A DNA stretch of 64,000 nucleotides, from positions 3,442,501 to 3,506,500 of the forward strand of contig NZ_CP136709.1 in assembly GCF_032926325.1 (NCBI RefSeq). Reading direction: 5' to 3'. Source of the DNA: Aestuariibaculum lutulentum (GTDB lineage Bacteria; Bacteroidota; Bacteroidia; Flavobacteriales; Flavobacteriaceae). Shown piece after piece: positions 34,363 to 41,908 of the stretch (its first letter is position 1; the number at the start of each line of letters is the position of its first letter). Position numbers and translations under genes: made by a program. The notes beneath the pieces are model-generated. The model saw only the letters and a list, made by a program, of their open reading frames with translations, searched no databases and was not told where the DNA came from.

Positions 34363-34407
34363 TTTCGGGCTTTTTAGACAAGTCAGAAAATTAGGTTTTT
34401 AGATACA

Positions 34408-34440
34408 AAAAAGGTTCCAGTGTTTTACTGGAACCTTTTT
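34408..34440 (+). terminator. Terminator after lpdA
   Basis: AAGGTTCCAGT (34411-34421) and ACTGGAACCTT (34427-34437) form the stem, with a GTTTT loop and flanking A and T runs. Confidence 0.9.
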
Positions 34441-34496
34441 TATTTTAATTTATGTGATTAGTCTAATAATCTAGAAATCTAAAACGTCTAAACTTT

Positions 34497-34913
34497 CTAA
34501 ATAAAACTCTGTATAGCTAGTTCATAACTTTGCAAACCAAAGCCTAAAATAACCCCTTTGGCATTAGGAGAAATATACGATTGATGCCTGAACTCCTCAC
34601 GCCCAAACGTATTAGAAATATGCACTTCTACCACCGGTGTTTCAATGCCTTTAATCGCATCGCCAATACCTATTGATGTATGTGTATATGCTCCGGCGTT
34701 TAAAATGACACCGTCGTAACTAAATCCTACCTCGTGTAATTTATTAATAATTTCACCTTCAACATTTGATTGATAATATTCTAAGGTTACGCCTTCAAAT
34801 TTCTCTTTAATGGTATCGAAAAACTCGGTAAACGTTAAACTGCCGTAAATGGCTGGTTCGCGTTTTCCTAATAGGTTTAAATTCGGACCATTAATAATTA
34901 TTAGCTTTTTCAT
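34497..34913 (-). CDS. aroQ: Type II 3-dehydroquinate dehydratase
   Basis: A 138-residue protein, normal for the type II enzyme. The motif INGPNLNLLGKREPAIYG carries the conserved Arg18 and Tyr23. The central NAGAYTHTSIGIGDAI and the EVHISNTFGREEFRHQSYISPNAKGVILGFG near residue 100 hold the remaining active-site His and Arg. It converts 3-dehydroquinate to 3-dehydroshikimate, the third step of the shikimate pathway. It is probably co-transcribed with the upstream secreted protein gene, whose stop is 17 bases before its start. Confidence 0.96.
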   Translation of the reverse strand: MKKLIIINGPNLNLLGKREPAIYGSLTFTEFFDTIKEKFEGVTLEYYQSNVEGEIINKLHEVGFSYDGVILNAGAYTHTSIGIGDAIKGIETPVVEVHISNTFGREEFRHQSYISPNAKGVILGFGLQSYELAIQSFI

Positions 34914-34930
34914 TTAAGTTTATGTCGTAC

Positions 34931-35809
34931 TTATTTAATTTTTAAAAAATCTATTTGTGTCTTCTCACCTTTCTTTAAATTAGACATGGCTTTTATGGTA
35001 TTGTCTCCATCTTTCAACTCCACAATAACAGTATTAGGAGCTATGCTTCCTTCGTTAACAGCATTAATTACAATAGACGTTTTTCCTTCGGCTAAATCAA
35101 GATTAATTTGTTTTGACTTATTAGTTGCTTCAAAATTTGAAATCAAGGTTTTACCGTTTACTGAAATGGTTATTTTGTCGCCATCCTCTTTTCCACCATC
35201 GTAAATAATTAAAGAGACATTCTTGGATTTTGAAAACACACTTAAAGTTTGATCTTTACGAAGTATGTTCATATTAAGGGAATCCATCATTTTCATAGAG
35301 CTCAATTTCTCCTTAATACTATCTGACACACGCTTCGACTTATTTATTTTAGTCATCACTTTATCAAACTTGGCTTCCATTTTTTCTAAAGGGCTCAACA
35401 TAATTTCTCCATCAATACATTTCGTATTGTCTGGAAACAAACCAATAAAATCAGCTTTAATCTTATTGTCCTTTTTAAAAGAAAAATTTTCTATTGTTGT
35501 ATTTATAAAACAAAAATCATTCTGATTTACAGGAGACTTGGTATAAACAATTCCCGTTTCTCTAAAATTTAATTGCTTTTTATCCTCATAATATTCGCCA
35601 CGAATAGTTGATCGGGTTTCATGCTCTCCGCCCATACCTGTTAACGAATAACCCTTCACCTCTCCTTTTTGCTCGGTTAAAGAAACTTTATAAGCAATAT
35701 TAACCGTATCATTAATTCTAACAAATCCGATATATTCATAGGCTTCCTGAGCACTAATAAATATTGGATAAACTAATACCATAAAAAATAAAAGGCGGTT
35801 TCTTAACAT
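34931..35809 (-). CDS. Secreted protein of unknown function
   Basis: A 292-residue protein with a signal peptide (MLRNRLLFFMVLVYPIFISAQ). The middle is beta-rich (YIGFVRINDTVNIAYKVSLTEQKGEV) and near 145-175 there is a Lys-rich helical stretch. Two Cys (FCFINTT, TKCIDGE) could form a disulfide. The C-terminal half (SLIIYDGGKEDGDKITISVNGKTLIS) reads like a beta-sandwich repeat. I do not recognise a family. It precedes aroQ on the same strand and is probably co-transcribed with it. Confidence 0.8.
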   Translation of the reverse strand: MLRNRLLFFMVLVYPIFISAQEAYEYIGFVRINDTVNIAYKVSLTEQKGEVKGYSLTGMGGEHETRSTIRGEYYEDKKQLNFRETGIVYTKSPVNQNDFCFINTTIENFSFKKDNKIKADFIGLFPDNTKCIDGEIMLSPLEKMEAKFDKVMTKINKSKRVSDSIKEKLSSMKMMDSLNMNILRKDQTLSVFSKSKNVSLIIYDGGKEDGDKITISVNGKTLISNFEATNKSKQINLDLAEGKTSIVINAVNEGSIAPNTVIVELKDGDNTIKAMSNLKKGEKTQIDFLKIK

Positions 35810-36194
35810 ATTAATTTTTTTGACAGGTTACATTAACAAACATAAAATAATTAATTTTTAAAACTAAATTTTTACTGACATTATTCTTGTTTTTACTTTC
35901 GAAATCAAGCCCCTACGTTTCTTCGTTAATAAAGTATTTTTTTTGTTGTTATTATAGGTCTACAAGACAGCTAACTCTTAAAAGAAATAAATGGGTATTG
36001 TTTCTTTATTAAATGCATTTTCAAAAAAAATCAATTTAAGAAATATAAAAAACCTTTATAAACGCAACCCTTCCCGCAATTAATAAGCAAGTAAGAAAAG
36101 AAGAATATATTATGAAAGAAAATAACTAAGTGTTTATTAGATAGATACAGGATTTTTTTTTAAATTGTATCAACAAACATAAAAATGATTAATT
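35810..36194. other. Intergenic region with decayed copy of the TM2-gene 5' end
   Basis: No intact gene is visible beyond a 30-codon chance-length frame (35991-36083). The segment 35835-35900 resembles the leader and first codons of the TM2 gene at 36172-36240 and is listed separately. The rest is AT-rich. Confidence 0.6.
35835..35900 (+). pseudogene. Degenerate duplicate of the TM2-protein gene start
   Basis: Bases from 35835 align with those from 36172: both begin AACAAACATAAAA, and AATTTTTACT then ACATTATT follow. The ATG of the downstream gene is replaced (TTAATTTTTAAAA against TTAATTATGAAAA). No reading frame survives. The most likely reading is an ancient tandem duplication with decay of the upstream copy. 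Confidence 0.55.
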
Positions 36195-36515
36195 ATGAAA
36201 ATTAAATTTTTACTTACATTATTAGTGACTTTAGTTTCATACGCTACTAGTTACGCATCTTTTCCTGTAAAAAGAACAGTTACAGAATTAGCTGGCAGTT
36301 CGACAACCACTGAAGTTTTAACACCAATAGCTTCTGCTGTAGGTGATAATTTAGTGATTGGTATTTTATTATGGTTCTTCTTAGGATGGGCTGCAGGACA
36401 CAGATGGTACTACGGAAAACCAATCCTTTGGAACATTGTATTCATTGTTACAGCGATGGGATTAGGTGTTTGGTGGATTATCGATTTAATTAACATGATT
36501 ACTGGTAGATTCTAA
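36195..36515 (+). CDS. TM2 domain-containing small membrane protein
   Basis: A 106-residue protein. A signal peptide (MKIKFLLTLLVTLVSYATSYA) is followed by a short linker and a TM2 domain. The domain has a first hydrophobic helix (NLVIGILLWFFLGWAAGHRWYYGKP), the conserved G-H-R-x-Y-x-G-K turn, and a second helix ending WWIIDLINMITGRF. TM2 proteins are small inner-membrane proteins of unknown exact role. It is followed by a terminator and then xerD. A decayed copy of its own start lies 337 bases upstream. Confidence 0.9.
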   Translation: MKIKFLLTLLVTLVSYATSYASFPVKRTVTELAGSSTTTEVLTPIASAVGDNLVIGILLWFFLGWAAGHRWYYGKPILWNIVFIVTAMGLGVWWIIDLINMITGRF

Positions 36516-36598
36516 TATAATTTCATAATTATTACCAACAATCAACCAAAATTAAATCAATAACCATTTAGTAGAGATTCTAATCTTTCTGAATAGAT

Positions 36599-36630
36599 AA
36601 AAAAGTCGGAAGTATTCTTCCGGCTTTTTT
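36599..36630 (+). terminator. Terminator after the TM2 gene
   Basis: GTCGGAAG and CTTCCGGC form a stem (one G-U pair) with loop TATT, followed by six T. It is about 90 bases after the TM2 stop. Confidence 0.8.
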
Positions 36631-36697
36631 ATTTTATTAAAAACAATTTTTACATGCTTCAATTTGTTTAAAATAGAAATACCTTACTTTTACCTTC

Positions 36698-37594
36698 ATG
36701 AAATGGGAAAACGCTTTAAAAGATTATCAGTTATATTTAAAAATAGAACGAGGGCTATCTCAAAACTCTATCGATAATTATTCTCTTGACATTAGAAAAC
36801 TTATAAAGTATTTAGAAGCTCATAATGATGCTATTTCTCCTATAGATATAAAAACGGAAAGTATTCAGCAGTTTATTTATGAAACGGCAAAGCTAGTCAA
36901 TGCCAGATCACAGTCTCGAATCATTTCCGGTTTACGTAGTTTTTTTAATTATCTAGTTTTTGAAGATTACCGTGAAACCAATCCGTTAGATCTTATTGAG
37001 TCTCCAAAAATAGGACGAAAACTTCCTGATACCTTATCTGAAGAAGAAATAGACAAACTTATTGGCGCCATAGATTTAAGTAAACCTGAAGGCGAACGTA
37101 ACCGGGCCATTTTAGAAACCCTTTACGGCTGTGGTTTACGAGTTAGCGAACTCATCAATTTAAAACTTTCTGACTTATTCTTTGATGAAGGTTTTATTAA
37201 AGTAACAGGAAAAGGTGATAAACAACGTTTTGTCCCAATTGTTGAAGTCACTCAAAAATACATCAATATTTACCGTAGTGAAATTAGAAATCATCTCCTT
37301 ATTCAACCCGGACATGAAGACACCTTGTTTTTAAATCGTCGTGGCAAACAATTAACGCGCGCTATGATTTTTACCATCATCAAACAGTTAGCCGAAAAAA
37401 TTGGACTAAAGAAAAGTATTTCGCCACATACCTTCAGACATTCGTTTGCTACACATCTTTTACAAAATAACGCAGACTTACGTTCCATTCAACTCATGCT
37501 AGGTCACGAAAGCATTACAACCACCGAAATCTATGTGCATTTAGATAAAAGCCATTTAACTAAAGTGGTAGAAATGTATCATCCCAGAAAATAA
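36698..37594 (+). CDS. xerD: Tyrosine recombinase XerD
   Basis: A 298-residue recombinase. The N-terminal SAM-like domain (DYQLYLKIERGLSQNSIDNYSLDI) is followed by the catalytic domain. Catalytic Arg148 lies in LYGCGLRVSEL, His-x-x-Arg in SPHTFRHSFATHLLQ, second His in LMLGHES and the Tyr279 nucleophile in TTTEIYVHLDKSHL. It resolves chromosome dimers at dif together with XerC/FtsK. Length and motif order fit XerD/XerC; XerD is preferred by the LQNNADLRSIQLMLGH sequence, not proven. It is unrelated to the island integrase at 14422-15642 and has an intact catalytic Arg. A terminator follows. Confidence 0.93.
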   Translation: MKWENALKDYQLYLKIERGLSQNSIDNYSLDIRKLIKYLEAHNDAISPIDIKTESIQQFIYETAKLVNARSQSRIISGLRSFFNYLVFEDYRETNPLDLIESPKIGRKLPDTLSEEEIDKLIGAIDLSKPEGERNRAILETLYGCGLRVSELINLKLSDLFFDEGFIKVTGKGDKQRFVPIVEVTQKYINIYRSEIRNHLLIQPGHEDTLFLNRRGKQLTRAMIFTIIKQLAEKIGLKKSISPHTFRHSFATHLLQNNADLRSIQLMLGHESITTTEIYVHLDKSHLTKVVEMYHPRK

Positions 37595-37625
37595 AAAAGC
37601 CTCAACATGTGTTGAGGCTTTTTTT
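37593..37625. terminator. Bidirectional terminator between xerD and rny
   Basis: GCCTCAAC (37599-37606) and GTTGAGGC (37611-37618) form a stem with ATGT loop, with A and T runs on either side. It serves the convergent xerD and rny genes. Confidence 0.88.
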
Positions 37626-37645
37626 AATATCTATTAAAACGATAA

Positions 37646-39220
37646 TTACTTCGCAATATTTACCGCTCTGGTTTCTCTAATAACCGTTACTTTAACTTGA
37701 CCAGGATAGGTCATATCCGTTTGAACTTTTTGAGATATGTTGAATGATAAATCAGCAGCTTTTTGATCATCTACTTTTTCACTTTCAACAATAACACGTA
37801 ACTCTCTACCCGCTTGAATAGCATAAGCTTTCTTAACACCGTTAAATCCGAAAGCAATATCTTCAAGATCTTTAAGACGTTGAATATAGCTATCTAACAC
37901 CTGACGTCTTGCCCCTGGTCTTGCTCCTGAGATAGCATCACAAACCTGAATAATTGGCGCTAATAAAGACTTCATTTCTATCTCGTCGTGGTGTGCTCCA
38001 ATCGCGTTACACACATCTTCTTTCTCTCCGAACTTCTCAGCCCACTGCATACCTAAAATAGCGTGAGGCGTTTCCATATCTGCTTCAGCATCCGGCACTT
38101 TTCCTATATCATGTAATAAACCGGCGCGTTTCGCTAATTTTGGATTTAAACCAAGTTCGGCAGCCATAACCCCACAAAGTTTAGCAACTTCACGCGAGTG
38201 TTGTAACAGGTTTTGTCCGTAAGACGAACGGTATTTCATTCTACCAACCATCTTAATTAATTCCGGATGTAAGTTGTGAATTCCTAAATCGATAACTGTA
38301 CGTTTACCAACTTCGATAATTTCCTGCTCGATTTGTTTCTGTGTTTTTTGAACCACTTCTTCAATACGAGCTGGGTGAATACGCCCATCCGTTACCAATT
38401 TGTGCAATGATAAACGTGCCACCTCACGACGTACCGCATCAAAACATGAAAGAATAATAGCTTCTGGTGTATCATCAACAATAATTTCAACTCCTGTAGC
38501 TGCTTCAATAGCTCTAATATTACGACCTTCACGACCAATAATACGTCCTTTAACATCGTCTGATTCAATGTTGAATACAGATACACAGTTGTCAACCGCC
38601 TCTTCTGTACCAATACGCTGAATTGTGTTGATGATGACTTTCTTAGCTTCCTGCTCAGCCGTTAATTTAGCTTCCTCTAAAGCATTTTGAATATAAGCCA
38701 TCGCATCGTTTCTCGCTTCACCTTTTAAAGACTCCACCAACTGTGCTTTAGCTTCTTCAGCCGATAAACTTGAAATGACTTCCAGTTGTTCTACCTGGCT
38801 TTTGTGTAAGCGATCTATTTCTTCCTGTTTTTTATCTAAAACATCTAATCTGTGATCGTAATCCTTTAATTTAGCGTCTAAACTTTCGTTAAGTTTTTTG
38901 TTTTTAGCTAATTCACTAGACACCTGAGATTCTTTATCACGTGTACGTTTCTCGGCTTCCGCCATTTTTTTATCACGAGATAAAATCACCTTTTCATGCT
39001 CAGACTTAAGCTCGATAAATTTCTCTTTAGCCTGAAGAATTTTATCTTTTTTTATCGCTTCGCCTTCGCTATTAGCTTCTTTAATAATTAAACCGGCACT
39101 TTTCTTGGCTTCCTTTACCAGTTTAGATGCATTGTTTTTTTCTAATACCTTAGCAATAACAAAACCTATTGCTATCCCTATGACTCCCCCTCCTGCAATT
39201 AATATAATTGAGTTATCCAT
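37646..39220 (-). CDS. rny: Ribonuclease Y
   Basis: Start chosen at ATG 39220 (MDNSIILIAGGG), giving 524 residues; the frame also opens with a GTG 13 codons earlier. An N-terminal membrane anchor (IILIAGGGVIGIAIGFVIAKVL) is followed by a long coiled coil, then a KH domain (IIGREGRNIRAIEAATGVEIIVDDTPEA) and an HD domain with HDIGKVPDAEAD near residue 370. It is an endoribonuclease that initiates mRNA decay at the inner membrane. It is transcribed after zapA, with a 6S-like RNA candidate between them. Confidence 0.95.
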   Translation of the reverse strand: MDNSIILIAGGGVIGIAIGFVIAKVLEKNNASKLVKEAKKSAGLIIKEANSEGEAIKKDKILQAKEKFIELKSEHEKVILSRDKKMAEAEKRTRDKESQVSSELAKNKKLNESLDAKLKDYDHRLDVLDKKQEEIDRLHKSQVEQLEVISSLSAEEAKAQLVESLKGEARNDAMAYIQNALEEAKLTAEQEAKKVIINTIQRIGTEEAVDNCVSVFNIESDDVKGRIIGREGRNIRAIEAATGVEIIVDDTPEAIILSCFDAVRREVARLSLHKLVTDGRIHPARIEEVVQKTQKQIEQEIIEVGKRTVIDLGIHNLHPELIKMVGRMKYRSSYGQNLLQHSREVAKLCGVMAAELGLNPKLAKRAGLLHDIGKVPDAEADMETPHAILGMQWAEKFGEKEDVCNAIGAHHDEIEMKSLLAPIIQVCDAISGARPGARRQVLDSYIQRLKDLEDIAFGFNGVKKAYAIQAGRELRVIVESEKVDDQKAADLSFNISQKVQTDMTYPGQVKVTVIRETRAVNIAK

Positions 39221-39251
39221 TATTGATTTTAGTTGATTTAAACATATAAAA

Positions 39252-39396
39252 AAGCCCACACCAGTATAAAGTTTTGTATAAACTCCTTAAAAACAAGTTT
39301 AGGGTTAACAAGCTGATCAAGGGTCTGCTCAAGGCAGCATGCTTTAACAACTTAAACTCACCCTTTTTAAAGAATTAACGTTGAGTTTATCAAAAA
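39252..39396 (-). ncRNA. Candidate 6S-like RNA (6S-Flavo type) between zapA and rny
   Basis: The minus-strand transcript can fold as one long rod. The 5' segment AAACTC (near 39387) pairs with GAGTTT (near 39281). Inside, AGTTTAAGTTGTTAA near 39350 faces AACTTG and TTAACCC near 39300-39310. An apical part near 39320-39340 reads GCTGCCTTGAGC. The rod is bounded by T-rich sequence and ends in a T run at 39246-39252. A single rod with a central bulge beside zapA matches known 6S RNA gene context. The exact ends and class are inferred. Confidence 0.5.
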
Positions 39397-39440
39397 AAAT
39401 CACTAATGCAGGCAGTATTTTTAACTTATTTTAAAGAACG

Positions 39441-39734
39441 CTAAGAGACTAAATAAGATTGAAGTAAATCGTTTAACGCATTTAATTTATCTTCAACATG
39501 TTCGTTTACATGCTCCTTATCAATAGACTTCTGCTCCACCTGAGCCGCAAACTGTAACGCACACATCGCTAATACATCCTGCTTATCTCGAACAGAATAA
39601 CTTTGCTCAAATTGCTTAATCATTGCCTCGATATTCTTAGCTGCTTTACGCAATCCTTCTTCCTGACTTGGGTCAATATTTAAAGGATATACCCTATTTG
39701 CTATAGATAGCTTTATTTTAAGCTTGTCTGACAT
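39441..39734 (-). CDS. zapA: Cell division protein ZapA
   Basis: A 97-residue protein. The ZapA start LKIKLSIANRVYPLNIDPSQEEGLRKAAKNIEAMIKQFEQ is typical, and the C-terminal half is helical (EQSYSVRDKQDVLAMCALQFAAQVEQ). It binds FtsZ filaments and promotes Z-ring bundling. The gene follows a coiled-coil partner gene by 15 bases, so the two are co-transcribed. A 6S-like RNA candidate and rny lie downstream. Position and spacing are as commonly seen in this phylum. Confidence 0.9.
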   Translation of the reverse strand: MSDKLKIKLSIANRVYPLNIDPSQEEGLRKAAKNIEAMIKQFEQSYSVRDKQDVLAMCALQFAAQVEQKSIDKEHVNEHVEDKLNALNDLLQSYLVS

Positions 39735-39749
39735 TGATTTGTTTTATGT

Positions 39750-40040
39750 TTAATCTGAGAGCTGAGCAATACAATGATCTATATCTCTAATTAAAGCATT
39801 TATTTTAAGCTTAGTTTCTCTTTTACTTTCGTCACTGCCAAGTATTGTATTTGCCATTCTAAGAGCTTCATATTTCTCTTCCCAGTTTGCAATATGCTCT
39901 TTTTGGGCCGAAATCTCTTGTCTTGAAGCTACCAGTTCTTCCTTTAGCTTCGAGTTTTCAAGCTTTAAAAGCTCTAATCTATGTAATACTTTGCTAATTT
40001 TGCTTTCTAAAGAATCTACAATATCTTCAATATTACCCAT
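39750..40040 (-). CDS. Short coiled-coil protein upstream of zapA
   Basis: Start chosen at ATG 40040 (MGNIEDIVDSLES), 96 residues; the frame also opens with a TTG two codons earlier. The product is almost entirely heptad-like coiled coil (ISKVLHRLELLKLENSKLKEELVASRQEISAQKEHI) without membrane segment or signal. It ends RDIDHCIAQLSD. It precedes zapA by 15 bases and resembles ZapB-like division accessory proteins by size and position, not by detectable motif. It could assist the Z-ring. Confidence 0.75.
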   Translation of the reverse strand: MGNIEDIVDSLESKISKVLHRLELLKLENSKLKEELVASRQEISAQKEHIANWEEKYEALRMANTILGSDESKRETKLKINALIRDIDHCIAQLSD

Positions 40041-40164
40041 TTGCAAATTTCAATACTTATTACACAAAGTTAACATACCTTAGTATAAATAACAATTGTT
40101 TTTTAATAAAATTTGAAATTTCTCGTTAATACTCTAAATCAATGTGATGGCTTGATTTTTCTTT

Positions 40165-40172
40165 TATTTTTG
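40165..40172 (+). promoter_or_regulatory. TAnnTTTG-type -7 box upstream of M23 peptidase gene
   Basis: TATTTTTG (40165-40172) matches the Bacteroidetes -7 consensus. It lies 44 bases before the peptidase start. No clear TTTG -33 box is present. Confidence 0.35.
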
Positions 40173-40215
40173 CAGTGTAACACCAAATTTATAACTTAGC
40201 AACAACTACTTTTTT

Positions 40216-41901
40216 ATGCGATTAGTCCTATTTCTACTTACAACTTTTTCTTTAATTACTCAGGCTCAGAATAATTACCCTCAGGATTATTTTGGCAATC
40301 CTTTAGAGGTGCCATTAATTCTTTCTGGAACCTTTGCTGAATTGCGATCAAACCACTTTCATTCCGGTTTAGATATAAAAACACAGCAGCGAGAAGGGTT
40401 GAGAGTTATCTCTGCTGCCGATGGTTTTATTAGTCGTATTAAAATTTCTCATTATGGCTATGGCAAAGCACTTTATATTACTCACCCTAACGGATACACA
40501 ACAGTTTACGCACATTTACAAAAGTTTGCTCCAGAGATTGAAACTTATGTAAAAAAGCATCAATACGAAGCAGAATCTTATGAAATTGAATTATTCCCTA
40601 CCGCCGACGAAATAAAAGTGTTAAAAGGAGAGCATGTGGCTTACAGTGGAAATACTGGTGGTTCTGGCGGACCACACCTGCATTTTGAAATTAGAAACAA
40701 AGAAGAACATACATTAAACCCCATGCTTTTTGGAATTGATGTCGCAGACACCACAAAACCAACTGTTAAGTCTGTTTACGCCTATCCGTTAAACGATTCT
40801 TCAACGGTAAATAATTCAAATAAAAAACAAAAACTTAGATTAATACCTCTGGCTTCAGGTGATTATACTACCGAAAACATTGAAGCCTACGGAACTATTG
40901 GGATTGGGGTCGAAACCAACGACAGACAAAATTTAGCAGCTAACTCTAATGGTGTTTATCAGATTCAATCGTTTTTAAACGGTAATCAGAATTTTGAAAT
41001 CAATTTCCAATCGTTTTCTTTTGATGAGTCGCGAAACATTAATCAGCTTATCGATTATGAACATTACACAGAAACCAAACATCGTGTTCAAAAATTATTC
41101 AATCAAAACAATAACTTAAGTTTATATAGCCCGGAGTTAAACAACGGAAATTTAATTATTGCCGACAGCACAAACTCTATCTATAAAATTCTAATTTTAG
41201 ATTTTGAAAATAATGAAGCCTGGGTTACAGTAAATATTAAAGGCAACAAAACCTCTTCTGTAAAAACCGAAGAAAAAACACCTTATTATATATACGCCAA
41301 CCAAAGCACTAATTTAAAAGCTGGAAACGTAGCCGTTCACTTTTACCCCAATACATTTTACGAAAATTTCTATATCGATTTTAATGTAAAAAACGATACA
41401 CTAACTTTACATAAAGATATTATTCCGACTAAGAATAATTTCAACATTAATTTTAATGTTAGTCATTTCAATGATGCAGATAAAAACAAGTTATTTATTT
41501 CCAGATTGGTCGGAAGAAAAAACAACTACCCTGTATATACCGAAACAAAAAGGGTTGGAGATACTTTAATTGCTAATACTAAATATCTGGGCTCTTATAC
41601 CTTAACGGCAGATACCACAAACCCAACCATTACTGCTGTTAATTTTAAAAACGAACAATGGATAAGCAACTATCGCTTTTTAAAGTTAAAAATTGATGAT
41701 TCCGGGTCTGGAATTTCAAATTACAGAGCAACTATAAATGGTAAGTGGATTTTAATGGAATATGAATATAAAAACAAAACACTAACTTTCGATTTTAACG
41801 ATCATGTTTCAACGGAAACTAAAAATAATTTCAAACTTATAGTTACCGATAATGTTGGAAATAGTTCTACATTTGAGTCTGTATTCTATAGAAAAAACTA
41901 A
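40216..41901 (+). CDS. M23 family metallopeptidase, periplasmic
   Basis: A 561-residue protein with a signal peptide ending ITQAQN. The LytM/M23 domain has zinc ligands His49 and Asp53 in SNHFHSGLDIKTQ and the HLHFE pair in SGGSGGPHLHFEIRNKEE near 155. The remaining roughly 380 residues form a beta-rich C-terminal region without enzymatic motif. M23 peptidases cut peptidoglycan cross-links; a few act as regulatory binding proteins. A TonB-dependent receptor gene follows with little or no gap, so the pair forms an operon. Confidence 0.93.
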   Translation: MRLVLFLLTTFSLITQAQNNYPQDYFGNPLEVPLILSGTFAELRSNHFHSGLDIKTQQREGLRVISAADGFISRIKISHYGYGKALYITHPNGYTTVYAHLQKFAPEIETYVKKHQYEAESYEIELFPTADEIKVLKGEHVAYSGNTGGSGGPHLHFEIRNKEEHTLNPMLFGIDVADTTKPTVKSVYAYPLNDSSTVNNSNKKQKLRLIPLASGDYTTENIEAYGTIGIGVETNDRQNLAANSNGVYQIQSFLNGNQNFEINFQSFSFDESRNINQLIDYEHYTETKHRVQKLFNQNNNLSLYSPELNNGNLIIADSTNSIYKILILDFENNEAWVTVNIKGNKTSSVKTEEKTPYYIYANQSTNLKAGNVAVHFYPNTFYENFYIDFNVKNDTLTLHKDIIPTKNNFNINFNVSHFNDADKNKLFISRLVGRKNNYPVYTETKRVGDTLIANTKYLGSYTLTADTTNPTITAVNFKNEQWISNYRFLKLKIDDSGSGISNYRATINGKWILMEYEYKNKTLTFDFNDHVSTETKNNFKLIVTDNVGNSSTFESVFYRKN

Positions 41902-41908
41902 ATTACCT

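Noticed and set aside
35991..36083. A 30-codon ATG frame in the intergenic region before the TM2 gene
   Set aside because: Too short, no recognisable motif, no clear RBS, and within AT-rich DNA where such frames occur by chance.
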